A DNA stretch of 64,000 nucleotides from Acidimicrobiaceae bacterium (GCA_027449885.1 DAIDKS010000019.1:1-64000), one strand, 5' to 3'. Shown: positions 17,280 to 26,451, counted from the stretch's first letter. The notes: generated from the letters alone by a model not told the origin. Numbers and translations are program-made.

Positions 17280-18743
17280 CTAGAGGTTCTGCTCGAACTC
17301 CGCGACCTCGAGGTCGGCCGCGTGGCGGTCGCCGGGGGCCGGCATCGTGAAGTACGGCGCGCCCTTCACCCAGTACCAGACCATGGGGATGAGGCCGATG
17401 GCCATGGCGCCGAGCCCCACCACGAGGGTCGTGGCGTTGAGGCCGGGGATGACCTTGGTGAAGATCCACGCCATGAAGATGGCCCCGGCGAGCGGCCAGA
17501 GCCCCATGAAGACGAAGTTCTTCGCCGAGCGGAAGATCTGGCGCCGGTAGAGGATGACGACAGAGAAGCCGGCGAGGCTGTAGTAGATGGCGATCTGGAG
17601 ACCGATCGCGTTGTAGCCGTCGGTCAGGATGCTGGAGACCGAGCCGATGTACTGGCTGGCGACGAAGAGCAGCAGCGAGATAGCGGCCACCGCGACGGTC
17701 GCGACGACCGGGGTCTGGCGCGTGGCGTGGGTGCGCCCGAGCGACGCCGGCAGCGTGCGGTCGCGGCCCATCGTGTAGAGGGTGCGCGTCACCTGGATGA
17801 TGGTCGTCTCGAGGGTCGCGACGGTGGAGAGCAGCACCGCCACCACGATCAGCTTGCCGCCGGTCCCCCGCCAGACCGACTGGCCGAGGACCTGCAGGAT
17901 GTCGGCGGCGTTGTTGGGGTTGTTCAGCTGGGCCGGGGTCAGGACCGTCGCCGACGCGATGGTGAAGACCTCGTAGAGGCAGAAGACGACGAAGGCCCCG
18001 ATGAGCCCGCCCGCTCCCGAGGTCTTGTGGGACTCCTTCGTCTCCTCCGAGAGGTTCGCGGTGACGTCCCAGCCCCAGTAGTAGAAGGCGGCGAGGAGGG
18101 CGCCCGCGACGAATCCCGAGGATCCCTTGGCGTGGAAGATCGACGGGTTGAACCAACTCCACGAGAAGTGCACGGCGTGGTGGGCGTGGAAGATCGCGAG
18201 GAGGGCGAACAGCAACAGCAGCGTCACCTCGATGCTCGACATGATGATCTGCACCTTCACGGTGACGGTGACGCCCGCCGCGACCGCGCCGATCATGAGG
18301 AGGAAGAAGACCGCTCCGAAGATCGTGACCAACGTGGTGTTCGACGCCAGTCGGGTCGAGAAGAGGCTGATCACCGAGGACCCGGCTGGGAAGGTCGCGA
18401 TCACCATGAAGATGAGGGCCGAGACGACGAGGGCCCACCCCGACAGGTAGCCGAGGACTGGGTGGAGGGCTCGGCGCACCCAGGAGTAGGCGGCGCCGGC
18501 GTGCTGGTCCGTCTTGTTCAGGTAGTTGAACGCGAAGACGATCCCGAACATGAAGATGCCGCAGTAGAGGAGGGCCGCGGCGCCGCCGTAGAGGACGGCC
18601 CCGAACAGGGCGGTCGTCGTCGCGGCGATCGAGTACGCGGGAGCCGACCCCGCGACCCCCATGACCGCCGAGTCGAAGAGCCCGAGGGCCCCCGACCGGA
18701 GCGAGTGCTCTCGCTCGCCCCCCTGTCGCGCGACGTCTGTCAT
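17280..18743 (-). CDS. APC superfamily amino acid permease
   Basis: GLFDSAVMGVAGSAPAYSIAAT, KTDQHAGAAYSWVRRALHPVLGYLSGW, about 12 TM; ATG at 18743 (longer ORF start runs through the tRNA). Confidence 0.9.
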   Translation of the reverse strand: MTDVARQGGEREHSLRSGALGLFDSAVMGVAGSAPAYSIAATTTALFGAVLYGGAAALLYCGIFMFGIVFAFNYLNKTDQHAGAAYSWVRRALHPVLGYLSGWALVVSALIFMVIATFPAGSSVISLFSTRLASNTTLVTIFGAVFFLLMIGAVAAGVTVTVKVQIIMSSIEVTLLLLFALLAIFHAHHAVHFSWSWFNPSIFHAKGSSGFVAGALLAAFYYWGWDVTANLSEETKESHKTSGAGGLIGAFVVFCLYEVFTIASATVLTPAQLNNPNNAADILQVLGQSVWRGTGGKLIVVAVLLSTVATLETTIIQVTRTLYTMGRDRTLPASLGRTHATRQTPVVATVAVAAISLLLFVASQYIGSVSSILTDGYNAIGLQIAIYYSLAGFSVVILYRRQIFRSAKNFVFMGLWPLAGAIFMAWIFTKVIPGLNATTLVVGLGAMAIGLIPMVWYWVKGAPYFTMPAPGDRHAADLEVAEFEQNL

Positions 18744-18901
18744 TGCCGACCCCCTCGTGGCGGTGCTCAAGGAAAAACTGAGGAAACCTACCACGGCTCG
18801 CGAGGGGTCGCGGCGATGTCTCGGAGGCGATTCGAATGTCGCCCTCGAGGAGGCGTCGCCGACTTCCCGAGCCCTGTCGCCGCGAGGTCGTTCACGCCGA
18901 G

Positions 18902-18977
18902 TGGTGGGCCGCCCGGGTCTCGATCCCGGCACCTTGAGATTAAAAGTCTCCTGCTCTACCCGATGAGCTAGCGGCCC
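18902..18977 (-). tRNA. tRNA-Lys (anticodon TTT), CCA encoded
   Basis: Minus strand GGGCCGCTAGCTCATCGGGTAGAGCAGGAGACTTTTAATCTCAAGGTGCCGGGATCGAGACCCGGGCGGCCCACCA: acceptor, D, anticodon and T arms pair; anticodon loop CTTTTAA. Confidence 0.93.
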
Positions 18978-19282
18978 GGCGGATGGAGATTCGCAATGCG
19001 AGATGGCCAATCCCCTGTCTCGAGAGGCTAGCCCACGCGATTTGGCGAGCCGCGGGGCCCCGCAGCGGCACCCCAGCCATCGGCGACCTCGATCATCACG
19101 ACGTTCGCCGCGTCACGCTGCGTATCGACGCGGGCACGGCGCTGAGGTGGAGAGCATGGCGTGGACGTCGCGCCCGAAGCGTGCGACGACGACTCGGGTG
19201 GTGGCGTGCTCGATCCTCGGTCGTCAGAGGCGCGACCACGCGGGACGGGTGACGTCGGGCTGGTGGGGCTCCCCGGCCCGTG

Positions 19283-20533
19283 TCACGCCCGACACCGCAC
19301 CGCCGAGAGGGGGAGGGCTACCCCCATCGTCCTGGTACCGGCGCCCATCGACATCGGCGCGAAGAAGGACACCACCAGCGCCGACTCGCTCGACTGAAGG
19401 GCCGTCACGGGATCCCGTCGCGTTGCTGAGGGTAGGACGGCACGGGTGGCGCACCACGCGGTGGATCCCGCCTTGAGCATCTCCAGGTGTTCCGCTGTCG
19501 CGAGGGGCGTGCCCGCGACCGCCACGAGGGTACCGTTCGCCGCGAGAGTCATGATCTGTCCCCACGGAGCGAATCTCCCTCCGACCGGTGCTCCGCCAAT
19601 CTTCGGGAGAGACACCGGCGTCCAGTGAACCCCGTCATGGGTGAAGAGCAGGGCGTTTGATCTCGTGCGATCGACAAGGAACTCGTCACCGGACGCGGTG
19701 TCGATGAGCTGCTGGCTACCACATTGGTTGACCGAGTTGACGGCACCTGCCGCGCGCCACCGCGTCGCCCCTCCGACTTCGTCGAAAGCGCCGACGAGCA
19801 CGGACTGCTTCCACTCCGACATCCCACACGCACCCTGGGGAGCCTCGGGGCCGAAGATCACGCAGGGCGCTCCGGCCGGACAGTTCAGGCCCGCGTCGGC
19901 CCAGGAGCGTCCACCTGTTGCCGACGCCGCGATCACGAAGGCCGCCGATTGTCCCGGTGTCGGCGGGAAGAAGTAGTTGGACGAGTAGAGCATCTCCACG
20001 CCGCGGGGCCGCTCGACGAAACCTGCGAAGTCCGTCAGCGAGTAGCCCGTCGGCGGGGGCACGAACCGCCAACTCCTGCCCACGTTCGTCGTCACCAGGG
20101 CTACCGCGTAGGAAGGCGGTATCAACCCACCGTGGGCTGCTGCGAAGGCGGCGTAGATGGTCTTCGGGTGACTCGGGTCTAGCGCGACGTCCTCGCACGC
20201 GACGACCGCCGTCGTACTCCCGGGCAAGGACGACAGCGCCAGGTGGGATCTCGTCAGCATCGGCCCGACCGACCGGTCCGGGACGAGCGTGGGTCGACCC
20301 GCGCCCGAGGCGATCTCCACGCCCTTCGGGGTGCACCACCCGGCGGTGGCGCTCCCGGGCTGGGCGGCGATCGGACTCCCCCATCCGGAGGGCTGGACGA
20401 GCAGGGGTCGGACGCGGCCGAGGGACGCCCACGGAACCGAACGGCCACTCGACAGAGCCATCGATGGCGTCGCCGCCGTGGCGCTCGCCCCCACCAGGGC
20501 GATGGCGAGAGCGATGCGGCGGACGGTGACCAC
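19283..20533 (-). CDS. Secreted Asp-box (BNR/sialidase-like) propeller-type protein
   Basis: Signal peptide MVTVRRIALAIALVGASATAATPSMA; TTNVGRSW, SATGGRSW and THDGVHW repeats resemble Asp boxes. Confidence 0.65.
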   Translation of the reverse strand: MVTVRRIALAIALVGASATAATPSMALSSGRSVPWASLGRVRPLLVQPSGWGSPIAAQPGSATAGWCTPKGVEIASGAGRPTLVPDRSVGPMLTRSHLALSSLPGSTTAVVACEDVALDPSHPKTIYAAFAAAHGGLIPPSYAVALVTTNVGRSWRFVPPPTGYSLTDFAGFVERPRGVEMLYSSNYFFPPTPGQSAAFVIAASATGGRSWADAGLNCPAGAPCVIFGPEAPQGACGMSEWKQSVLVGAFDEVGGATRWRAAGAVNSVNQCGSQQLIDTASGDEFLVDRTRSNALLFTHDGVHWTPVSLPKIGGAPVGGRFAPWGQIMTLAANGTLVAVAGTPLATAEHLEMLKAGSTAWCATRAVLPSATRRDPVTALQSSESALVVSFFAPMSMGAGTRTMGVALPLSAVRCRA

Positions 20534-20853
20534 GGCTCACTGTGTCACGCCGTCGTCGACCGCGGAGGGTCGGGGAGGGAGATGCGCGACGGCGTCGCCC
20601 GTCCTCGTCCCCGCACCGGCGGGCTGACGGCAGCGACGCACCGGGCCACCGCTGCCGATCGGCGACGACACCCGTGTGGGCACGAGGACCCGTGCGGGTG
20701 CCGTGGTCTCCCGATCCGGGGGTAGTCCCCGTGAGCTGGTCTCGACGGACCCGTCGAGCCGCTCGTCCCCCCCTCCGTCAGTGGCTCGACGGTGTCCGGC
20801 GCCCGTCGGAGGTGGTCGAGCGACGTCCGCGGGGCGGGCCGGACTCCTCGGGG

Positions 20854-21501
20854 CTAGAGGGAGCGCAGCGCGTCGAGGAGGTCGCTCACCTCGGCGCGCC
20901 GGGTGTAGTCGGGATCGACGAAGCGCCACGCGACGCGTCCGTCGCGACCCACGACGTACGTCGCCGGCACCGGCAACTCGTGGGTGTCGTCGCCGTTGTG
21001 CGCGGGGACGTCGATGCCCCAGGACTCGTAGAGGGGCCACAGACCGGCCGGCATGGTGAAGACGAGGCCGAACTCGCGGGCGACCCGATTGCCCACGTCG
21101 GAGAGGACGGGGAAGGGGAGGTCGTTCCGCTCGGTCGTCGTGAGCGACATGTCGGGGGTCTCGGGTGAGATGGCCACGATGGTCGCCGAGAGCGCGCGGA
21201 ACTCGTCGAGGGCCGCCGCGTAGGCGCGCAGCTGGAGGTTGCAGTAGGGGCACCAGCCACCGCGGTAGAAGGTGACGACCAGGGGGCCGCGCTCGAGCAG
21301 GTCGTCGGCGCGCACCGTCGCGCCGTTGGCTCCGGGGAGCGCGAAGCGGGGGATGCGCCCGCCGACGCCGAGGGAGCCCTCGACGATCTGGAGCGCCGCC
21401 ACCTCGGCGGTCGCGCCGTCGACGACGGCCCGCGTCGTCTCGTCCATCCGAGCGCGCGAGGCCTCGCGCCGCTCGTCCAACTGTCGTCCGAGACTCTCCA
21501 C
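20854..21501 (-). CDS. Peroxiredoxin-like (AhpC/TSA superfamily) protein
   Basis: LVVTFYRGGWCPYCNLQLRAYAAALDEF; aaggagg SD upstream on the minus strand. Confidence 0.9.
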   Translation of the reverse strand: MESLGRQLDERREASRARMDETTRAVVDGATAEVAALQIVEGSLGVGGRIPRFALPGANGATVRADDLLERGPLVVTFYRGGWCPYCNLQLRAYAAALDEFRALSATIVAISPETPDMSLTTTERNDLPFPVLSDVGNRVAREFGLVFTMPAGLWPLYESWGIDVPAHNGDDTHELPVPATYVVGRDGRVAWRFVDPDYTRRAEVSDLLDALRSL

Positions 21502-21541
21502 GACACCTCCTTCGGGTGCCCAGCGTAGGGGTGCGCCCGCG

Positions 21542-22336
21542 TCAGGGTGCCGGGCGGCTCGGAGCGACGGCGCGGGCGTCGAGCGGGTAGCCGGTGAGCG
21601 GGGAGAAGTCGGCGATGAGCGCGAAGCGGTCGCCGCGGATGAGGGTCACGCGCCACTCGACGGTCCGCTCGGCGTCACGGGTGTGGCGCGAGATGGCGAG
21701 CGCCGCGACGTCCGCGGGTAGGTCGAGGAGTGCGCGGTCGTCGGGGGCGGGCACGACGGCGCGGATCTGCTCGCGGCCCGTGACGAGTCGCACCCCGGCT
21801 CGCCGCTGCAGCTCGGTGTAGAGGGCGGTGTGGGAGAAGTCGGCGTCGCGCAGATCCGCCCCGACGTCGGCGGGCAGCCAGACCCGGTCGAGGGCGAGGG
21901 GCTCGCCCCCGGCGAGTCGGAGCCGCTCGAGGAAGAAGAGGGGGTCGGCCGCGTCGCGGCCGAGCTCTCGCGCCGCCGCGGGGTCCCGGCGGGTGTCGCG
22001 GACGCGCACGACGCTCTGCTGGTCGAGCCCGGCCGCCTCGACGGCGTCGTAGAGGGTGTAGATGGCGCCGAGGGGCTGCTCGATCAGGGGGGTCGGCGCG
22101 ACCCGCGGCCGACGACCGCGCTCGGCGATGATCGTGCCCTCGTCGCGCAGGCGTCGCATCGCCTCGCGAACGGTGTTGCGGCTGACGCCGTACTCCTCCG
22201 CGAGGTCGAGCTCGCCCGGGAAGTCGTCGCGGAACTCTCCGGCGACGAGGCGCGCCACTAGCCGGTCGTAGAGCTGGGCCCAGAGCGGGAGGGGGCTGTC
22301 GCGATCCAGCTCGCTGGCTCGGGTCATCGGGCTCAC
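21542..22336 (-). CDS. GntR family regulator (HutC/UTRA type)
   Basis: EYGVSRNTVREAMRRLRDEGTIIAERGRRPRV HTH; UTRA-like effector domain. Confidence 0.9.
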   Translation of the reverse strand: MSPMTRASELDRDSPLPLWAQLYDRLVARLVAGEFRDDFPGELDLAEEYGVSRNTVREAMRRLRDEGTIIAERGRRPRVAPTPLIEQPLGAIYTLYDAVEAAGLDQQSVVRVRDTRRDPAAARELGRDAADPLFFLERLRLAGGEPLALDRVWLPADVGADLRDADFSHTALYTELQRRAGVRLVTGREQIRAVVPAPDDRALLDLPADVAALAISRHTRDAERTVEWRVTLIRGDRFALIADFSPLTGYPLDARAVAPSRPAP

Positions 22337-22386
22337 CTTCCCACGGGATCGTTCGCAGTCTAGGGAGGAGGGTGCGGTGGCGTGCT

Positions 22387-22400
22387 AATGTACCTACATT
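22387..22400. promoter_or_regulatory. Palindrome AATGTA-CC-TACATT, candidate GntR operator
   Basis: Perfect 6-bp inverted repeat, AT-rich in a GC-rich divergent intergenic region between gntR and tauE. Confidence 0.6.
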
Positions 22401-22466
22401 CGGACATTCACGGAGCGAGTCGGCGATGCGGGGTGAGCGGGGCGCCTCGAGCGGGTGGGGGGCGCG

Positions 22467-23303
22467 ATGATGGCGACCGCCTCACTGGCCGCCGCCCTCG
22501 GGGTCGCCATCGGGCTGTCACTCGGCGCCCTCGGCGGTGGGGGATCGATCCTCACGGTCCCGGCGCTCGTCTACGCCCTCGGGGTGAGCCCCCGTCACGC
22601 GACCGACGCCTCGCTCCTCATCGTTGGCCTGAGCGCCCTGATCGGCATGTGGGGTCACCACCGCGCGGGGCGTGTGCGCTGGGGCGTCGGGACGAGCGTC
22701 GGCGTCGTGAGCGTCCTCGGCTCGATCGTCGGCACGGCCCTCAATAGGCGGATCGATCCGAACCTCCTGCTCGCGCTCTTCGCCGCCCTGATGTTCGTGG
22801 TGGCCGCCCTCATGATCCGGCGCGACCGCCGCGCGGCGGCGCCACGGGGTGCGGCACTTGGCGTCGAGCCCGCGACGCCGTCGGGGGGCGGCCTCGACGT
22901 CGCCACGCGTACGCGGCCCGCGGGGACGCGCACCCGGCCCGCGCTCGTGGTCGCGGTGGGAGTCGTGGTCGGGTTCCTCACCGGGTTCCTCGGCGTCGGG
23001 GGTGGCTTCGTCATCGTGCCGAGCCTCGTGCTCGCCCTGGGCTTCGACCTCGCCGAGGCGGTCGGGACGTCGCTGCTCATCATCGCGATGAGCAGCGCGC
23101 TCGCCATCCTCGAGCGCCACGGCGTGAGCGGCGTGCCCGGGAGCGTGCTCGCGTCCTTCTCGGTGAGTGCCATGATCGCCGCTCTCGCCGGCAATCAGGT
23201 GGCGGGTCGCGTCTCGGCCCGGCGCCTGAATCAGGGCTTCGTGGTCCTGGTGATCGCCGTCGCCTGCTACGTGGCGATTCGCAGCGGCCTCGCTCTCGCC
23301 TGA
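22467..23303 (+). CDS. TauE/SafE family sulfite/sulfonate exporter-like protein
   Basis: GALGGGGSILTVPALVYALGVSPRHATDASL and GFLTGFLGVGGGFVIVPSLVLALGFDLAEAVGTSLLI. Confidence 0.9.
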   Translation: MMATASLAAALGVAIGLSLGALGGGGSILTVPALVYALGVSPRHATDASLLIVGLSALIGMWGHHRAGRVRWGVGTSVGVVSVLGSIVGTALNRRIDPNLLLALFAALMFVVAALMIRRDRRAAAPRGAALGVEPATPSGGGLDVATRTRPAGTRTRPALVVAVGVVVGFLTGFLGVGGGFVIVPSLVLALGFDLAEAVGTSLLIIAMSSALAILERHGVSGVPGSVLASFSVSAMIAALAGNQVAGRVSARRLNQGFVVLVIAVACYVAIRSGLALA

Positions 23304-23369
23304 CGCGCCTCGACCTCCCGCCCGGCTCCGGGGATAGGGTGACGACGAGTCGCGACCCGAGGGGGGATC

Positions 23370-25379
23370 ATGGCCGACGAGACGACGCCCGGGACGACCG
23401 CGGACGACGGGGTGGCCCCGGGTGAGATCCCGGCGATGGTGCGCGAGAGCGCTCTCGTCGCACCGACCTATCCCCGCAGCGGACGGCTGCCGGTCACGAC
23501 CCCGCAGGAGTACGCGGAGCTCTACGCGCGATCGATCGACGACGTCGGTGGCTACTGGGCGGGTGTCGCCCGGGAGCTCGAGTGGATGGGGGGCTGGCCG
23601 TCGAGCGAGAACCTCGTCGGGAGCCTGGCCGACGGCTTCTCGTTCTTCCCGGGCGCGCGCGGCAACGTCAGCGTCAACTGCGTGGACCGCCACGCGCGCT
23701 CGACCCCCGACAAGGTCGCGATCCACTGGATCGGCGAGGACGGCACCCGCCGGTCGTGGACCTACGCCGAGTTCGCCGACGAGACGGCGCGGCTGGCGCA
23801 GGCGCTGCGCGACCTCGGCGTCGGGACCGGCGACGTGGTGGCCGTCTACCTGCCCAACCTGCTCGAGACGTTCGCGGTCGTCCACGCCTGCCTGCGCCTC
23901 GGGGCCATCTACAACATCGTCTTCTCGGGATTCTCGCCGTCGGCCCTCGCCGACCGCATCATCGACACCGGCGCCAAGGTCGTCGTCACCGCCGACGAGA
24001 CCTTCCGGCGCGGTCGCGCCATCACGCTGAAGGCCACGCTCGACCAGGTCCTCGACGGGCTGCCCAGCGTCGAGCACGTCGTCGTGGTGCGTCGCAGCGC
24101 CAACCCCGCGGTGCCGATGTCGGCTCCTCGCGACGTCTACTACGACGAGCTCCTGGCCGCGACGACCGGGCGCGCCGACCCCGTCGCTCTCGAGGCCAAC
24201 GACCCCGGCTTCATCATCTACACGAGCGGCACCAGCGCGAAGCCCAAGGGCCTCGTGCACAGCGGGATCGGGTTCATGATCGGCGCCTACCACAACGTCC
24301 GCTACGCGCTCGACCTCGGGCCCGAGGACGTCTACTGGTGCACCGCGGACTGCGGCTGGCTGACGTTCCCGATCTTCGAGCTCATCGGCGCGACGGCGCA
24401 CGGTGCCACGATGATCGCCACCGAGGGGGCCCTCGACTTCCCCGCCCCCGACCGTCTCTACTCGATCCTCCAGGAGTACGGCGTCACGAAGGTCTTCACC
24501 GCGCCGACCGTCCTGCGCATGCTGGCGCGCCAGGGAGCCGAGCTCGCGCGGCCCTTCGACCTCTCGGCACTGCGGCTCATCGCCCTCGTGGGGGAGCCCC
24601 TCGACGCGACGACGTGGTGGTGGGTGCGCGAGCACGTGGGGGACGGGAGCGTGGAGATCAACAACACCTACGGGCAGAGTGAGACGGGGAGCGCCTGGAC
24701 CTCGTCGCTCGTAGGGGTGACGTGGGCGAAGCCGGGGTCGTGTGGTCCAGCCCTGCCCGGTCACGACTACGCGATCGTCGACGTCGACGGCGAGCCGGCC
24801 GGTGTGGGGGCGACGGGCTACCTGACGCTGACCCAGCCCTTCCCGACCCTCTTTCGCGGGGTGTGGCGCGATCCGGCTCGTTACCGCACCCAGTACTTCA
24901 CGCGCTTCGGACCCTCGCGCTACGACAGCGCCGACGCCGCGATCGAGGACGGCGACGGCCACGTCTGGGTGATCGGGCGCGTCGACGACGTCATCAACGT
25001 GGCGGCGCACCGTCTCTCGACCATGGAGATGGAGAGCGCGCTGCTGACGGTGCCGGGCGTCGCCGAGGCCGCGGTGATCGGCGTGGCCGACCCGGTGAAG
25101 GGCCAGGTTCCCGAGGCCTTCGTCACGCTGGCCGCCGGGGCGGCCGGGCGGGTGAGCGAGGCGGACCTGAGCGAGCGACTCGTCGAGTCGATCGGCGCGA
25201 TCGCGCGGCCGCGGCGGGTGCACGTCCTGTCGACGATGCCCCGCACCCGCAGCGGCAAGATCGTCCGGCGCCTCCTGCGCGAGCTCGTCGTGGACGGCGC
25301 GGCCCGCGGCGACGTGAGCGGCCTCGAGGATCCCGAGGTCCTCGCCCAGCTCGAGAGCGAGCTCGGCGAGGACCGCTGA
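23370..25379 (+). CDS. Acetyl-CoA synthetase-like acyl-CoA synthetase (AMP-forming)
   Basis: YTSGTSAKPKGLVHS, YGQSETGSAW, RTRSGKIVRRLLREL; ACS-type N-terminal domain (YWAGVARELEW). Confidence 0.9.
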   Translation: MADETTPGTTADDGVAPGEIPAMVRESALVAPTYPRSGRLPVTTPQEYAELYARSIDDVGGYWAGVARELEWMGGWPSSENLVGSLADGFSFFPGARGNVSVNCVDRHARSTPDKVAIHWIGEDGTRRSWTYAEFADETARLAQALRDLGVGTGDVVAVYLPNLLETFAVVHACLRLGAIYNIVFSGFSPSALADRIIDTGAKVVVTADETFRRGRAITLKATLDQVLDGLPSVEHVVVVRRSANPAVPMSAPRDVYYDELLAATTGRADPVALEANDPGFIIYTSGTSAKPKGLVHSGIGFMIGAYHNVRYALDLGPEDVYWCTADCGWLTFPIFELIGATAHGATMIATEGALDFPAPDRLYSILQEYGVTKVFTAPTVLRMLARQGAELARPFDLSALRLIALVGEPLDATTWWWVREHVGDGSVEINNTYGQSETGSAWTSSLVGVTWAKPGSCGPALPGHDYAIVDVDGEPAGVGATGYLTLTQPFPTLFRGVWRDPARYRTQYFTRFGPSRYDSADAAIEDGDGHVWVIGRVDDVINVAAHRLSTMEMESALLTVPGVAEAAVIGVADPVKGQVPEAFVTLAAGAAGRVSEADLSERLVESIGAIARPRRVHVLSTMPRTRSGKIVRRLLRELVVDGAARGDVSGLEDPEVLAQLESELGEDR

Positions 25380-25419
25380 ACGACGCGGCCCGGCGACCCC
25401 GAGGGGCCGCCGGGCCGAG

Positions 25420-25425
25420 TAGTTT
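25420..25425 (+). promoter_or_regulatory. TAGTTT -10-like box, 7 nt before GTG 25433
   Basis: TANNNT with leaderless spacing. Confidence 0.5.
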
Positions 25426-25432
25426 CGTCGCC

Positions 25433-25618
25433 GTGAGCGATGACGCCCCGCTGATCGGATCCCTCTCCGCGACCCTCGACGCGGTCGACCGGGCGCTCGA
25501 GCGGCTCCGGGACGGCAGCTACCGGACCTGCGCGACGTGCGGGGCGCCCATCGAGGACGCCCATCTCGCCGCCGATCCGCTGCGAACCCGCTGCGGGGCC
25601 CACCTCGAGATCGCCTGA
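25433..25618 (+). CDS. Small TraR/DksA-type zinc-finger-like protein (61 aa)
   Basis: ALERLRDGSYRTCATCGAPIEDAHLAADPLRTRCGAH; GTG 7 nt after TAGTTT. Confidence 0.7.
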   Translation: MSDDAPLIGSLSATLDAVDRALERLRDGSYRTCATCGAPIEDAHLAADPLRTRCGAHLEIA

Positions 25619-25622
25619 GCGA

Positions 25623-26039
25623 CTACTTCTTGGTCGCCCAGAAGACGTCGGCGATGCCGTCGATCTCCTCGAGGAGCCGGTCGGCCACCGCGACGTCGTT
25701 CGTCTTCTTCGCCTCGCCGGCCGACTTGGTGGCCTTCCAGAAGAGGTCGTGGAGATTGCCGTAGGTGGCCAGGTGCTCGGGCTTGAAGTAGTCCGTCCAC
25801 AGGACCCACAGGTGGTGCTTCACCAGCTCGCAGCGCTCCTCCTTGATGAGGTTCGCGCGGACGCGGAAGTCCTCGTCGCTCGAGGCGTTGTGCTTCTCCA
25901 TGATCGCCTTGACCGACTGGGCCTCGATGCGGGCCTGGGCGGGGTCGTACACGCCGCAGGGCAGGTCGCAGTGGGCGTGGGCGGTCAGGGGCGTGCCGTG
26001 CGCCGTGAGGAGGGCGCTGAGGCGGGTGCGGATCGTCAT
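25623..26039 (-). CDS. sodN: Nickel-type superoxide dismutase
   Basis: HCDLPCGVYDPAQARIEAQSVKAIMEK Ni-hook motif after a 22-residue propeptide. Confidence 0.97.
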   Translation of the reverse strand: MTIRTRLSALLTAHGTPLTAHAHCDLPCGVYDPAQARIEAQSVKAIMEKHNASSDEDFRVRANLIKEERCELVKHHLWVLWTDYFKPEHLATYGNLHDLFWKATKSAGEAKKTNDVAVADRLLEEIDGIADVFWATKK

Positions 26040-26124
26040 GTCGGGCCTTTCGAGTCGCGCACCGGGCGGTGCGGTATGGGTACCAGCACGCAGGTTACCG
26101 AGCGGCGCCCGGTATCGTTCGCCC

Positions 26125-26451
26125 GTGGCCCTGGTCGACCTCGTCGCTCGGCGCGTCGCGATCGTCGGCGACTCGATGCGTCCCACGCTGGACGACGGCG
26201 ACGAGGTCATCGCCCTACGGCCCTGGCGACCGGTGCGCCGAGGCGACCTCGTCGTCCTCGTCGATCCCCGCGAGCCGCGCCGGTGGCTCGTCAAGCGCGT
26301 CGGGGAGCGTCGCGGGGCTCGCCTCGATCTGCGCGGCGACAACCCCGACCGCTCGACCGACTCGCGAGACTTCGGTCTCGTCGCCGTCCGTGACGTCCGC
26401 TACCTCGTGCCCGCGCGACTCAACGGGCTCGCCCGCGGGGCGCGCCGGTAG
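26125..26451 (+). CDS. sodX: Nickel-type SOD maturation protease (S26 family)
   Basis: VGDSMRPTLDDGDEVIALRP and WLVKRVGER Ser/Lys dyad; divergent from sodN. Confidence 0.92.
   Translation: MALVDLVARRVAIVGDSMRPTLDDGDEVIALRPWRPVRRGDLVVLVDPREPRRWLVKRVGERRGARLDLRGDNPDRSTDSRDFGLVAVRDVRYLVPARLNGLARGARR

Noticed and set aside
18744-19010. N-terminal extension of the APC permease ORF to 19010
   Set aside because: The extra residues (AHRVEQETFNLKVPGSRPGRPT) are translation through the tRNA-Lys gene; ATG 18743 is the sensible start
18902-20540. Integrative element at tRNA-Lys
   Set aside because: No integrase and no duplicated tRNA 3' end found by eye in 18980-20860; the odd segment lies on the 5' side of the tRNA
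20537-21253. 238-aa minus-strand ORF spanning 20537-21253
   Set aside because: Arg/Pro-rich, overlaps the peroxiredoxin in another frame, no motifs
22518-25223. 901-aa minus-strand ORF antisense to TauE and acyl-CoA synthetase
   Set aside because: Antisense artefact of GC-rich codon usage
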